Below are positions 20,031-28,903 of a stretch of 35,750 nt of DNA, piece after piece (positions within the stretch are counted from its first letter, which is position 1; every line of letters starts with the position of its first letter). The notes below the pieces were generated by a model that made no database searches, had not been told where the DNA came from, and worked only from the letters and a program-made list of their open reading frames with translations. Source of the DNA: a virus; the IMG/VR virus record IMGVR_UViG_3300045946_000072, positions 1-35,750 of that record; one strand, given 5' to 3'. A program made the position numbers and the translations under genes.

Positions 20031-20801
20031 ATGCCTCTCGCCTACACGTTCGCCTTCCTCTTTGGCGGCACATCCACTGCGCTGGACACGGCCGGCAGCA
20101 TCATCAACGACGCGGCCGTCGAAATGGGCCTTTCCGCGGTTGAGGACCCGTACACCAATACGAGCGACCCCAACTTCACTCAGCTCGCCGCGCTTCTAAA
20201 GTCTTTGGGTAGAGACCTCTGGCGGCGGCACACCTGGCCAAACCTCACGAAGGTGGCACTCGTCACGACGGAAGAAGATGACGGCGCATACCCGTTGCCG
20301 GCTGACTTCGGCTATTTCATCCAGGACACCGCCTGGAATCGCTCCACGTCCTACCCCATGTACCCGATGACACCCGCCGATTGGCAGGCCGTCAAAGGGC
20401 GTTCCACACAGCTCACGCTGACCAACTTCTTTCGCATCCAACAGCATCAACTCATGCTGTTGCCCGACACGACGCTGCCGGCCGGGCAAACCATCGCGTA
20501 TGAGTATGTGTCGCGCTTCTGGGTGCAGCCCGCGACGGAAAGCGAGCCCACCACTACCGCGCCGACTGCCAATGACGATGTCCTTTGGTTCGACCCGCTT
20601 CTGTGCGTCCGGGGCCTCAAGGCCTACTTCCTGGCGGCCAAGGGACTCCCCACGGCGGCCGCGGCCAAGGAGGAGTTCGACGAGACGCTTTACCTCTGCA
20701 TGGGAGACCATGAAACCGCCCCCGTTGTGTCCTCTGGGCCGCGGCATGTGCACTACCTCATCGATGAGAACAACCTGCCGGACACGGGGCACGGCACATG
20801 A
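20031..20801 (+). CDS. P22 gp4-like head-completion/tail accessory protein
   Basis: The 256-residue protein has A-G-S-I-I-N-D-A-A-V-E-M-G-L near the start, L-G-R-D-L-W-R-R-H-T-W-P-N-L, Y-P-L-P-A-D-F-G-Y-F-I-Q-D-T-A-W-N-R-S-T and D-W-Q-A-V-K-G, then Y-E-Y-V-S-R-F-W-V. The Y-P-L-P-x-D...W-x-R-x-T order is typical of podovirus gp4-like connectors, which bind below the portal and close the head. The gp10-like gene follows with a four-base overlap, as in P22-type phages. The exact fold is inferred. Confidence 0.75.
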   Translation: MPLAYTFAFLFGGTSTALDTAGSIINDAAVEMGLSAVEDPYTNTSDPNFTQLAALLKSLGRDLWRRHTWPNLTKVALVTTEEDDGAYPLPADFGYFIQDTAWNRSTSYPMYPMTPADWQAVKGRSTQLTLTNFFRIQQHQLMLLPDTTLPAGQTIAYEYVSRFWVQPATESEPTTTAPTANDDVLWFDPLLCVRGLKAYFLAAKGLPTAAAAKEEFDETLYLCMGDHETAPVVSSGPRHVHYLIDENNLPDTGHGT

Positions 20802-22627
20802 GGCCCCAGGCCAGAATGCCGGGCTACCCAAGGCGGCCCTTGCCGCTGGGAAACACCGACTCGGCGACGCTGCCGGCGCCATCCGGGGGTGTCAATGCAG
20901 TGGACCCGCCCACCGTAATGCCGGCATCGGACGCCATCTCGGCCTTCAACGTCATCGGCAGTAAACTCGGCGTCCGCGTCCGGCTCGGGTATGAGGAATG
21001 GGTCACCGGGTTGCCGAGCGACGTCTTGACCGAGATGCCTTTCTCTGGCAACGCGGCGACCGGCGCCGACGACAAGCTCTTCGCCGCTTGCTCCGAGGGC
21101 ATCTTTGATGTGTCCGCTTCCACGGACTCGCCCGTGGTGGACTTCGCGTTCGCCATTACCTCGGGTGAGGCGGGCCGGGGGATGTCGTTTGTCGCGAGCT
21201 CCACGGGCGCGCGCTTCCTCGTCTATTGCGATGAGGAGAATGGACTTCACATCTACCCCGCCGGCGGCCCGTGGGCGACGGTGCCGAATGAGACAACGCA
21301 GTTGTGGGAGCCCAATACCGAATATGAGCCCGGTAACCGTGTCATCAGCGGCGGCAACGTTTACGAATGCGACACCGCTGGCGTCTCCTCCTCCAGCGGC
21401 GGTCCGACCGGCATCGCCGCCGACATCGTGGATGGGACGACGCGCTGGGACTTCATAGAGGCCCAGACGCCCAACGCCATAGGGCCGAGTCTCGCGGACC
21501 AAAACCTCGGGTACTCTGGTGACCCAGCCAATTTCGTCTTCGGCACGGTGTGGGGAAGTCGCATCTGGTTTGTCGAGAAGAATTCCACGCGCGCTTGGTA
21601 TGGCGACATCCAGGCGCTGTATGGCACGTACACCTCTTTCGACTTCGGCACGCGCATGCGGCACGGCGGGCCGCTGAAAGCGCTCTACACCTGGAGCTAT
21701 GACGCGGGAGCGGGCCTCGAGTCGCTACTTGTTGGGCTGTCCGAGGCGGGAGACGTCGTCATCTACGGGGGTTCCGACCCATCCAGTCCCGAGACGTTTT
21801 CGCTGCGCGGCAGCTGGTTTGCCGGCGGCTTCCCGGCGGGGCGCACCATCGCGACCGAGGACGCGGGCGAATTGCTCGTGATGACGAAGCTCGGCATCTT
21901 GCCAGCGTCGCGGCTGATTACGGGCGCGAGCATCGAGGAAGCGAACATCTACATCACGAGGAAAATCTCCCCCATCATCGCCCAGCTCGTCGACAGCAAG
22001 GGCGACATTCCGGGATGGGCGCTGCACATTCACCCGACCGACAACGCGCTGTTGGCCCTCATCCCGGAGGAAGGCGAGCCAACGACGCAGTGGGCTTACA
22101 GCTACCTCACGAAGGGGTGGTTCCCCTGCGCGGACTTGCCCATGCTGTCGGCCGCCGTCTGGAACGGGCAGCTCTTTTTTGGGACGACGGATGGCCGCGT
22201 CTGCGTGAATCAGGGGAATCTCGACAACGTGCTGCTCTCGGACCCCAACGTCTCCTCGCCCATCAGCTGGGGCGTCCTGCACGCCTACCAAACGCTCGGC
22301 ACGGCCCGCCTCAAGCGTGTGCACATGGTGCGGCCCGTTCTTCTTTCCGACTCGCCCGACTCCCTGGTGACCGCTGGTGCGCGTTACGACTTTGACTTAA
22401 CGCCCCTCAACGCGCCCTCTGGGAGCGCTGCCACGAGTGGCGCTGCGCTTTGGGACACGGCGATTTGGGACGTAGACCTCTGGGGCGGTGACAGCTTCCC
22501 GACCGCGAGACTGCTGGGCGCGACGGGCCTAGGCCGAGCGGTATCCGTCGCGGTCCGCGGGACGAGCAGCACCGAAACGATTCTGGCGTCCACCGACGTC
22601 ATGTTCGATGTGGGTGGATTGTTATGA
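20798..22627 (+). CDS. P22 gp10-like tail needle-base/DNA-stabilisation protein
   Basis: The 609-residue protein, rich in beta structure, sits after the gp4-like gene. Repeated motifs such as W-G-S-R-I-W-F-V-E-K-N-S-T-R-A-W-Y, F-D-F-G-T-R-M, G-D-V-V-I-Y-G-G-S-D-P-S-S-P-E-T-F, L-L-V-M-T-K-L-G-I and W-A-Y-S-Y-L-T-K-G-W-F-P match the beta-propeller-like family of packaged-DNA stabilisation proteins (gp10-like). It would extend the tail and help retain DNA. The N-terminus has P-A-P-S-G-G-V-N-A-V-D. Starts and ends in ATGA overlaps. Confidence 0.78.
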   Translation: MRPQARMPGYPRRPLPLGNTDSATLPAPSGGVNAVDPPTVMPASDAISAFNVIGSKLGVRVRLGYEEWVTGLPSDVLTEMPFSGNAATGADDKLFAACSEGIFDVSASTDSPVVDFAFAITSGEAGRGMSFVASSTGARFLVYCDEENGLHIYPAGGPWATVPNETTQLWEPNTEYEPGNRVISGGNVYECDTAGVSSSSGGPTGIAADIVDGTTRWDFIEAQTPNAIGPSLADQNLGYSGDPANFVFGTVWGSRIWFVEKNSTRAWYGDIQALYGTYTSFDFGTRMRHGGPLKALYTWSYDAGAGLESLLVGLSEAGDVVIYGGSDPSSPETFSLRGSWFAGGFPAGRTIATEDAGELLVMTKLGILPASRLITGASIEEANIYITRKISPIIAQLVDSKGDIPGWALHIHPTDNALLALIPEEGEPTTQWAYSYLTKGWFPCADLPMLSAAVWNGQLFFGTTDGRVCVNQGNLDNVLLSDPNVSSPISWGVLHAYQTLGTARLKRVHMVRPVLLSDSPDSLVTAGARYDFDLTPLNAPSGSAATSGAALWDTAIWDVDLWGGDSFPTARLLGATGLGRAVSVAVRGTSSTETILASTDVMFDVGGLL

Positions 22628-23052
22628 CCATCGTCCAGGCTGCGCCGCCCGCAGACTATCGCTGGCTCAAGCGAAGGACGCACTGTGCCCTTACGGATGA
22701 CTTTCGCGCCATCGAGGCCATCGATGAGAGAGGGCGCATTCGAGGCATGGTGGGCTTCTGTCTTTGGGCGCCCAATTCGGTCCAATGCCACATGGCGACC
22801 GAGACGCCCATCATCTGGCGGCATCTGCTGCGGCCAGCGCTCTCGTACGCCTTCGAGGAAGTGGGGGTGTGGAAAATGATTGGCGTCATCCCCTCCAGAA
22901 ACCGCCACAGCATCTCATTGTGCGAGCACGTCGGGTTTAGGGAGACGCATCGCATTGATGACGGGTGGGAAAGGGGCGAGGATTTGTGTGTCCTGGAATT
23001 TACTCGCCAGGAGGCGGTGCGCTGGCTCTGTATGAATAGGAGGGCCGCTTAG
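22624..23052 (+). CDS. GNAT-type N-acetyltransferase in the tail module
   Basis: The 142-residue protein has a GNAT core: G-M-V-G-F-C-L-W (strand 4), V-W-K-M-I-G-V-I-P-S-R-N-R-H-S-I-S-L-C-E-H-V-G-F-R-E-T, where I-P-x-x-N-x-x-S-I-x-L-x-E-x-x-G-F is the acceptor/CoA-side motif B. It should transfer acetyl groups, with an unknown target. Similar genes sit in virion modules of some podoviruses, where modification of virion or host proteins has been suggested. It overlaps the gp10-like gene by four bases and so is expressed with structural genes. Confidence 0.82.
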   Translation: MTIVQAAPPADYRWLKRRTHCALTDDFRAIEAIDERGRIRGMVGFCLWAPNSVQCHMATETPIIWRHLLRPALSYAFEEVGVWKMIGVIPSRNRHSISLCEHVGFRETHRIDDGWERGEDLCVLEFTRQEAVRWLCMNRRAA

Positions 23053-23054
23053 TT

Positions 23055-24050
23055 ATGGGCAAGTCGGCTGGGCAAGTTCCGGACTACACCGGCGCCGCGC
23101 AGCAGCAGGCGGACGCTTCTCGAGCGGCGGTGGACCGTCAAACGCAACAGAATCGCCCGGGCATCAGTACGCCGTTCATGCAGCAGACATGGACGGTGGG
23201 GCCAGACGGCACGCCACAGCTTTCAACGGGCTTTGCCGGTGGCTTGGGCGCTGGCGTCAGCGCTGCGACAGACCAGGCGGGCCAGGCGCTCTCGAGGGGC
23301 CTAGACCCTTCCCTCTTCTCCCCGGTGATGTCGGGCAACGCGGCCAGAGACCAGGCCATTCAGGGCGCCTTCGATCAGTCGATGTCGCGGCTAAACCCCA
23401 TGCTAGAGCAGCGCGAGACGCAGCTGCGCGCGCGGCTCGCGAACCAGGGCCTCTCTCCCAACTCCCAGGCGTACCGGACGGCGAGCGGCGCCTTTGGGAG
23501 AGACCGAAACGATGCCATCCAGAGCGCACTCGCCTCCGCCATCGGTCAAGGTACGGCCGCGGGGGAGTCCGCGCTCCGCGGCAACATCGCTGGCTCGCAG
23601 GCGAACATCGCGAATGCGCTGACGCAACGAAACGCGCCGATTCAGTCGCTGGGTGCACTTCAGGGCCTCATGTCCACCCCGCAGTTTGCGCAAGCGGGGG
23701 CGGCGGACCCTGGGCAATTCCTGAATGCCCTGATGGCGCAAGGCAACTTCAACCTTCAGAACGCGCAGCAGCAGGGCCAGGCGTGGGGTAGTGGCTTGTC
23801 GGGGCTTCTCAGTGGCCTCGGCGGCTTCGCAATGCTTTCCGACGAGCGCCTCAAGACCAACATCGTCCGAGACTCCGTCGAGGCCCTTCCGGGTGTGCGG
23901 TTCGCTACATGGGAATGGAAGGGCACGCCCGGGCGACGCTACCTTGGCGTCATCGCGCAGGACGTCGAAAAGGTGCGGCCCGATTTGGTCTACGTGGGTC
24001 CAGACGGGTTTAGGCGCGTGGATTACAGCTTTCTTTGGGGTGACGCATGA
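23055..24050 (+). CDS. Ejection or tail protein with a C-terminal S74-like chaperone domain
   Basis: The 331-residue protein is Ala/Gly/Gln-rich in its first 255 residues, like podovirus internal ejection proteins. Residues 261-331 form a peptidase S74/intramolecular chaperone-like tail: L-S-D-E-R-L-K-T-N-I (Ser262, Lys267), then Y-L-G-V-I-A-Q-D-V-E-K-V-R-P-D and V-D-Y-S-F-L. In the family the Ser and Lys act in self-cleavage after trimer folding. Having it on a Gln-rich ejection-type protein, not a spike, is notable. It is followed by two further Gln/Gly-rich genes in series. Confidence 0.75.
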   Translation: MGKSAGQVPDYTGAAQQQADASRAAVDRQTQQNRPGISTPFMQQTWTVGPDGTPQLSTGFAGGLGAGVSAATDQAGQALSRGLDPSLFSPVMSGNAARDQAIQGAFDQSMSRLNPMLEQRETQLRARLANQGLSPNSQAYRTASGAFGRDRNDAIQSALASAIGQGTAAGESALRGNIAGSQANIANALTQRNAPIQSLGALQGLMSTPQFAQAGAADPGQFLNALMAQGNFNLQNAQQQGQAWGSGLSGLLSGLGGFAMLSDERLKTNIVRDSVEALPGVRFATWEWKGTPGRRYLGVIAQDVEKVRPDLVYVGPDGFRRVDYSFLWGDA

Positions 24051-24445
24051 ACGTGCCCGGAACGGGACAGCTCGACCTGCTGGCTGGGCTTTCGCCTGAA
24101 GAGAAGCGACGAATGATTAGCGACATACTCAGGCTTGGCCAGTCAGAGACGGCCGACGAACTGTCACAGCAAGAAATCCAGCGCGCGATGTCGGGAACGT
24201 TCGAGCCAGGAGCAGCGTACGGCATCGCGGGAGGCTTGGGCCAAGGGCTCGGCTCGGCGATGTCTAAAATCGCCGCAGGGATTGTTGGGAGCAGAGAGCG
24301 AGACGCTATGGCCAAGCGCGCGGCCGCGCGGCAGCCGATTCTCGAGGCGCTGGGAATGACACTAGGTCGCGACGCAACGCCAGGCCCAACCCCAGGCTCA
24401 ACCCCAGGTCCCGAGTCAGACCCGCTCTATTACATAAGGCGCTAA
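24047..24445 (+). CDS. Small ejection-type virion protein (132 aa)
   Basis: After an N-terminal amphipathic helix (S-P-E-E-K-R-R-M-I-S-D-I-L-R-L) it has a glycine-zipper stretch (G-A-A-Y-G-I-A-G-G-L-G-Q-G-L-G-S-A-M-S-K-I-A-A-G-I-V-G) able to cross or coat membrane. The C-terminus has a T-P-G-P repeat (about 111-122). ATGA overlap with the previous gene. Likely an inner virion protein released with the DNA, inferred from place and composition. Confidence 0.62.
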   Translation: MNVPGTGQLDLLAGLSPEEKRRMISDILRLGQSETADELSQQEIQRAMSGTFEPGAAYGIAGGLGQGLGSAMSKIAAGIVGSRERDAMAKRAAARQPILEALGMTLGRDATPGPTPGSTPGPESDPLYYIRR

Positions 24446-24448
24446 GCC

Positions 24449-25585
24449 ATGGACGAGCTCCTCACCGACGACGAGAAGCGACAGGCGATGCTGCAGGCGC
24501 TGGGCGCGCAGAGACAGCAGCGGCTCGGCCAAATCATGCAGCTGGCTGGCGGTAGGACTTTGCCCAGGTTGGGCGAGAGTCTCATGGCTGGCGGGCTTGA
24601 GCAGGCGAAGATGCTGGAGCGCACAGCCCAGAGAAGGGAAGAGGCCAAGATGCGCGCCGAGGCGATGGCGGCCGCGGCGGAGGAGCGACGCATCGACAAT
24701 GAGCGCGCCGAACGCATTTTCGAGTGGAACAAGACGCATCCGACAATGCAGTTTGCTGACCTTCAGGGCATGGGACTTGTTGGACTCAATACGAGAGATC
24801 CCAACGCACCGCCAGTGCCTGTCGGTGGCGGCGCAGCGCCGCCTGCGGGTGGTGCTGCGCCACAGCCGCCTCCTGCCGCGGCGGGCTCGCCTCCGTCCGC
24901 TCGTGCGGCGCCGCCGCTTCGCAAGTCGAAAGACTTGGGCAGACCAGAGAAGGAGGAGCTGCAGGCGGCGGCCGAGGGCGTCGCGGGCATCTCCCGGCTC
25001 GCCGAGACATTCAGGGACGAATACGCCGGTGGTGGTGCGCTCAAGGGCTCTGTGGACGAGCTCGCCGACCGCTACGGCGGCGGCGGCGGCGTCATGGGCG
25101 AAGTCGTGGGCGCCATCACGGGCCAAGACCCCGAGGCCATCAAGGAGAGATCGGAATGGTGGCGAACGTACGAAGGACTAATCAACCTGCCCGAGCGAAA
25201 CAGAATCTTTGGGGCATCTCTCTCCGAGGGCGAGCGCAAGTCATGGGAGCAAGCGAGGAAGGTGGCGCGAGGTTCTGACCATCAAAAGGCGCGCGAAGCA
25301 CTCTTGTGGCTTCAAGCAAAGGCCGAAGAGAAGCTCGCGGGCCTTCGTGAGTCTGCAATTGCGGAGGGAGCGGAACCCTCCGCCGTAAGCGCCCTCACGC
25401 GGACGGCTCCCATGCCAACTAGCGCGCCATCGCCGTCAGGGCAAAAGACACCTGCGCCAGTTGAGTCCCTCAAGGCCAGGCAGATTGAGGCCATCGCGAA
25501 GCTCAAAGCCTCTGGCATAACCGACACGAAAGCCATTCGCGGCCAGCTCGAGAAGTTGGGGCTCGTCTCAGGGGCTGGTCCATGA
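24449..25585 (+). CDS. Internal virion/ejection protein (378 aa)
   Basis: It begins with a long charged helix (about 5-90, E-K-R-Q-A-M-L-Q-A-L-G-A-Q-R-Q-Q-R), then a glycine- and proline-rich linker (about 120-160) and a helical domain (about 165-300), ending with an A-I-A-K-L-K-A-S-G-I-T-D-T helix. No enzyme motif, including lytic transglycosylase, is visible. The place before a larger glycine-rich protein and the tail fibres suits a DNA-ejection channel component. ATG at 24449 is three bases after the preceding stop. Confidence 0.62.
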   Translation: MDELLTDDEKRQAMLQALGAQRQQRLGQIMQLAGGRTLPRLGESLMAGGLEQAKMLERTAQRREEAKMRAEAMAAAAEERRIDNERAERIFEWNKTHPTMQFADLQGMGLVGLNTRDPNAPPVPVGGGAAPPAGGAAPQPPPAAAGSPPSARAAPPLRKSKDLGRPEKEELQAAAEGVAGISRLAETFRDEYAGGGALKGSVDELADRYGGGGGVMGEVVGAITGQDPEAIKERSEWWRTYEGLINLPERNRIFGASLSEGERKSWEQARKVARGSDHQKAREALLWLQAKAEEKLAGLRESAIAEGAEPSAVSALTRTAPMPTSAPSPSGQKTPAPVESLKARQIEAIAKLKASGITDTKAIRGQLEKLGLVSGAGP

Positions 25586-27468
25586 GTGACGCACTGGATG
25601 CGCTCATCGACGAGACGCCTCCGCGAGCGGGGGATGAGCTCGACGCGCTCATCGCATCCACGCCTACGCCAAAGGGGCGTGGCAGGGCCAAGTTGCCGGC
25701 CGTCGGCGTCGGCGAGGCGTTGCAGCAAGGAGCTGGACAAGGCGTCTATGGCCTAGGCGATGAACTCGGCGCGGGCCTTCAGGGATGGCTGAAGTTTTTC
25801 GGCAATCTCGGCAAGGGTCCCAAGGAGGCGATGCGGCTCGCCGAGAGAACGGAGCTGCAAGCGCTCGGCGAGAATCGAGCGCTGCGAGACGCTGCGCGTA
25901 CGCAGCATCCCGGCGCGTATTACCCAGCGATGATTGCCTCTGCTGTCGCAACGCCTGGGCCCAAGGGACTTAGGGAAGCAGCGTTTCTGCCCCGCCTCCT
26001 TTCGTCGGCCGGCGCTGGCTTTGTGCAAGGCGGTCTCTTCGGCGCTGGCGCATCCGACGCCCCCACGGAGGCCGGTCGCCTTAAGGACGCCGCACTGCCC
26101 GCCATCTTTGGCGGTGGAGTGGGTGGCCTCTTTACGGCGTTGGGCGCCCCTTTTCGCGCCGCTGCGCGGGGTCTCATAAAGCCTGGCCAGGCCGCGGGGG
26201 CACTCCAAAAGCTTGGCGTCGATGATTTGACGCTTGGGCAGATGGCGCCACAGAGCGCGCTCGGCAGCGTCGAGGCGGCGGCCGCAGAAACACCAAGTCT
26301 TCTGGGCACCGGCCTTCGCGCGCAAAGAGAGGGCGGCCTGGACTCCTGGCGCACAGCTGTATTGAACGCCATCCGCGCACCAGGAAAGGAGCGCCTGCAG
26401 CCAGGCACCATCCCAGAGCGCATTGCTGAGGCGCAGCGGGGCTTCGATGACATCTATGGCGCCATTAAGGCCGAACCTATTCCGGCCGAGATGGGTGGCG
26501 TCAGCATGCGTAAGGCAATGTCTGACGTGTTTCGTGAAATAACGGATGACCCATTGACATATGCGTCACAGACCGCGCGGGACGACGTGAGCAAGTATTT
26601 ACAGAACCAAGCCACCATCCTGGACAAGGTGCCCATCAGTCCTTGGCCCTCATCGCCGCTGTTGCCAGGTGGCGTCGTGTCCGGAGCGCGAGCATTGCCC
26701 GCTACGGGGGCGCAAGCGGCAGCAATGGTGCCGGCGGCGCAAAGCGCGCTAGCGCGTCAGGGCCTCGTCGTTCCGCCAAACCAAATCATTCCGCCCCTGC
26801 GCGGTTCAATTCCGGCAGAGGCCGTGATGAAGGCGCGAGAAGGCATCCGCGCCGCGAGGCGAGAAGTGCTGTCAGGGAAGAATCCCGACTATACCGCCGC
26901 GAAGTTTTTCGGTAGTGCCGAGGAGCCTTTGACGGAAGCGCTCGGGCGCTTTCTGCCTGAGGGCGCCGGTAAGGCGTTAAGGAAGGCTGATGAACAATAT
27001 CGCAAACTGAAAGTGGTCGAAGACGCTGTTCGAAGCGCCGGCGATTCGCCTCAAGGACTTTTGCCACATCAGCTGTCCAGCGCAGTCAGGGCGGCTGAGG
27101 AACGCAGCAGCTACGCGCGCGGTGGCGGCGGTGACTTGCGACAGTTGGCCGGGCTAGGGCGCGAAGTCTTCGAAGCCAAGACGCGCGGCACTGGCGCCCG
27201 TCTCTTGGGCTCGATTCCCATCGTAGACAAGCTGGTCCAAGGCGGCGTCTATTTGGCCAACGCGAACCCAACCCTAAGGCGTCTCGCGCTAGGACAGACG
27301 TGGCCACAGCGCATCGCTCAGGGCGCTGGCGGGTTGGCTAACCAGCTTAGGCTGGACGACGCCGCGGCCAAGGCCATGAAGCTGCTTCCCATCGACGCGC
27401 TGTTGGCGCAAAGAAGACGACGGGTCATCCAAGACGCGTTGTCAGAGGAGGCCAACAATGTCCCGTAA
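25582..27468 (+). CDS. Large internal virion/ejection protein (628 aa)
   Basis: The largest member of the three ejection-type proteins. It starts with two D-A-L-I-D/A-x-T-P repeats (about 5-33) and has Gly/Ala-rich hydrophobic stretches, such as G-A-G-F-V-Q-G-G-L-F-G-A-G and G-G-G-V-G-G-L-F-T-A-L-G-A-P, likely membrane-active helices. The rest is helical (V-M-K-A-R-E-G-I-R-A-A-R-R-E-V-L). No lysozyme or peptidase motif is clear. It would be stored in the capsid and injected ahead of DNA. Overlaps both neighbours. Confidence 0.68.
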   Translation: MSDALDALIDETPPRAGDELDALIASTPTPKGRGRAKLPAVGVGEALQQGAGQGVYGLGDELGAGLQGWLKFFGNLGKGPKEAMRLAERTELQALGENRALRDAARTQHPGAYYPAMIASAVATPGPKGLREAAFLPRLLSSAGAGFVQGGLFGAGASDAPTEAGRLKDAALPAIFGGGVGGLFTALGAPFRAAARGLIKPGQAAGALQKLGVDDLTLGQMAPQSALGSVEAAAAETPSLLGTGLRAQREGGLDSWRTAVLNAIRAPGKERLQPGTIPERIAEAQRGFDDIYGAIKAEPIPAEMGGVSMRKAMSDVFREITDDPLTYASQTARDDVSKYLQNQATILDKVPISPWPSSPLLPGGVVSGARALPATGAQAAAMVPAAQSALARQGLVVPPNQIIPPLRGSIPAEAVMKAREGIRAARREVLSGKNPDYTAAKFFGSAEEPLTEALGRFLPEGAGKALRKADEQYRKLKVVEDAVRSAGDSPQGLLPHQLSSAVRAAEERSSYARGGGGDLRQLAGLGREVFEAKTRGTGARLLGSIPIVDKLVQGGVYLANANPTLRRLALGQTWPQRIAQGAGGLANQLRLDDAAAKAMKLLPIDALLAQRRRRVIQDALSEEANNVP

Positions 27469-28891
27469 CCCAGCCGGCGACTACTCGCTCCCCGCGGGCA
27501 ACCCCGTAACGACGGGCACCGTCATCAACTCCACGGTGTACAACAACACGATGTCGGACATCGCGGATGAAATTACCAACAGCCTGGACCGCACTGGCAA
27601 CGGCGGGATGCAGGCGCCGCTCGGTTTGACGAATGGCTCCATCGTCGCGCCCTCCCTCACCTTCAACACCGAATCCGCAACGGGCCTCTACCGGCAAGGC
27701 AGCGGGGACATTCGCTTCAGTGTGGCCGGCACTCAAGTCCAGCGCTGGACGCCTACGGGCACGGTGTTTCCGGCTGGCGCCACACTGACTCAAACCGTCG
27801 CCGACTCGACGGCACTCGACGTCACAGGCAACGGCACCGGCCCCGGCGTGGACGCCACCGGCGGGAGCTCGAATGGCACCGGTGTCGTGGGCACCGGTGG
27901 CGTGACGAACGGAATCGGGGTCGATGGCCAGGGCACCGGGAGCGGCGCCGGTGTCCGAGGCACGGGCGGTGCCACCGGGGTCGGCGTCCAGGGAGTTGGT
28001 GGCGCCACGTCTGGCGCAGGCGTCACCGGAACGGCCGCCGCCGGGAACAGCTCGGGCGTTGTCGGGACGGGCATCGGGACCGGAGCTGGGGTTTCGGGCA
28101 CTGGCGGAACATCCCCTGGCGCATCAGGAGTCGAGGGCATCGGCGCAGGTGCGTCCGGGACTGGCGTCATCGGCACGGGAGCGGGCACTGGCGAGGGCGG
28201 CGAGTTTCAGGGTGGCCCGACGGCAGGCAACGGCGTCGAGGGCGTCGGTGGCTCGGGTGGAATCGGCGTGCTCGGCACGGGCGGCGGCAACGGCGTCGGT
28301 GTGCAGGGCATGGGCGGCAGCGGCAACGGTGATGGGGTCAAGGGCTACGGCGGAGGCACCGGCACCTCGGGCGTGTATGGCGAAGGCGGAAGCAACGGAG
28401 CTGGTGTCTGGGGGGTGGGCGGCACCGGCAACACGACTGGTGTCAGGGGCATTGCCGGAGGCTCTGGGGTGGGCGGCAATTTCACCGCGACCAGCGGGAA
28501 CGCCGTCACCGCGACTTCCACGAGCGGCAAGGGCGTCGTCGCGATTGCCTCCGGCGCAAACAGTGGCGTCGAGGGCTACAGCAACGGCGGCGATGGCGTG
28601 CTCGGCACTGCGTCCTCGGGCGGCGGCGCCGGCGTGCGCGGGGTCGCCGGGACCGGGAGTTATGCCGTCTTCGCGGACAACACCGGCGTCGGCGATGCGG
28701 TGGGCGCGCGTTCGGCGAACGGCTGCGCGGGCGTCTTCGAGGCGACGAACAACATCCGCGGGACCATCTACCTCGCTCAGGTGACGGCGGACCCAAGCTC
28801 TCCACAGAACGGAGACATCTGGATTCGCTCCGACACGAATCAATTCTGCGTTCGGATCGCCGGGACTACGCGAAGGGCCGCTCTCTTATAG
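27458..28891 (+). CDS. Tail fibre/spike with glycine-rich beta-solenoid-like repeats
   Basis: The N-terminal 110 residues (G-D-Y-S-L-P-A-G-N-P-V-T-T-G-T, N-N-T-M-S-D-I-A-D-E-I-T-N-S-L-D-R, G-L-Y-R) match virion-attachment ends of phage fibres. Residues about 112-420 are about twenty copies of an 11-12-residue motif, G-x-G-V-x-G-x-G-G plus a short spacer, forming a probable trimeric beta-solenoid shaft. The C-terminus (P-Q-N-G-D-I-W-I-R-S-D-T-N-Q-F-C-V-R-I) is compact and may bind the receptor. AGAGGAGGCC gives a strong ribosome-binding site. Overlaps the ejection gene by 11 bases. Confidence 0.78.
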   Translation: MSRNPAGDYSLPAGNPVTTGTVINSTVYNNTMSDIADEITNSLDRTGNGGMQAPLGLTNGSIVAPSLTFNTESATGLYRQGSGDIRFSVAGTQVQRWTPTGTVFPAGATLTQTVADSTALDVTGNGTGPGVDATGGSSNGTGVVGTGGVTNGIGVDGQGTGSGAGVRGTGGATGVGVQGVGGATSGAGVTGTAAAGNSSGVVGTGIGTGAGVSGTGGTSPGASGVEGIGAGASGTGVIGTGAGTGEGGEFQGGPTAGNGVEGVGGSGGIGVLGTGGGNGVGVQGMGGSGNGDGVKGYGGGTGTSGVYGEGGSNGAGVWGVGGTGNTTGVRGIAGGSGVGGNFTATSGNAVTATSTSGKGVVAIASGANSGVEGYSNGGDGVLGTASSGGGAGVRGVAGTGSYAVFADNTGVGDAVGARSANGCAGVFEATNNIRGTIYLAQVTADPSSPQNGDIWIRSDTNQFCVRIAGTTRRAALL

Positions 28892-28903
28892 CGAGGAACC
28901 TCG

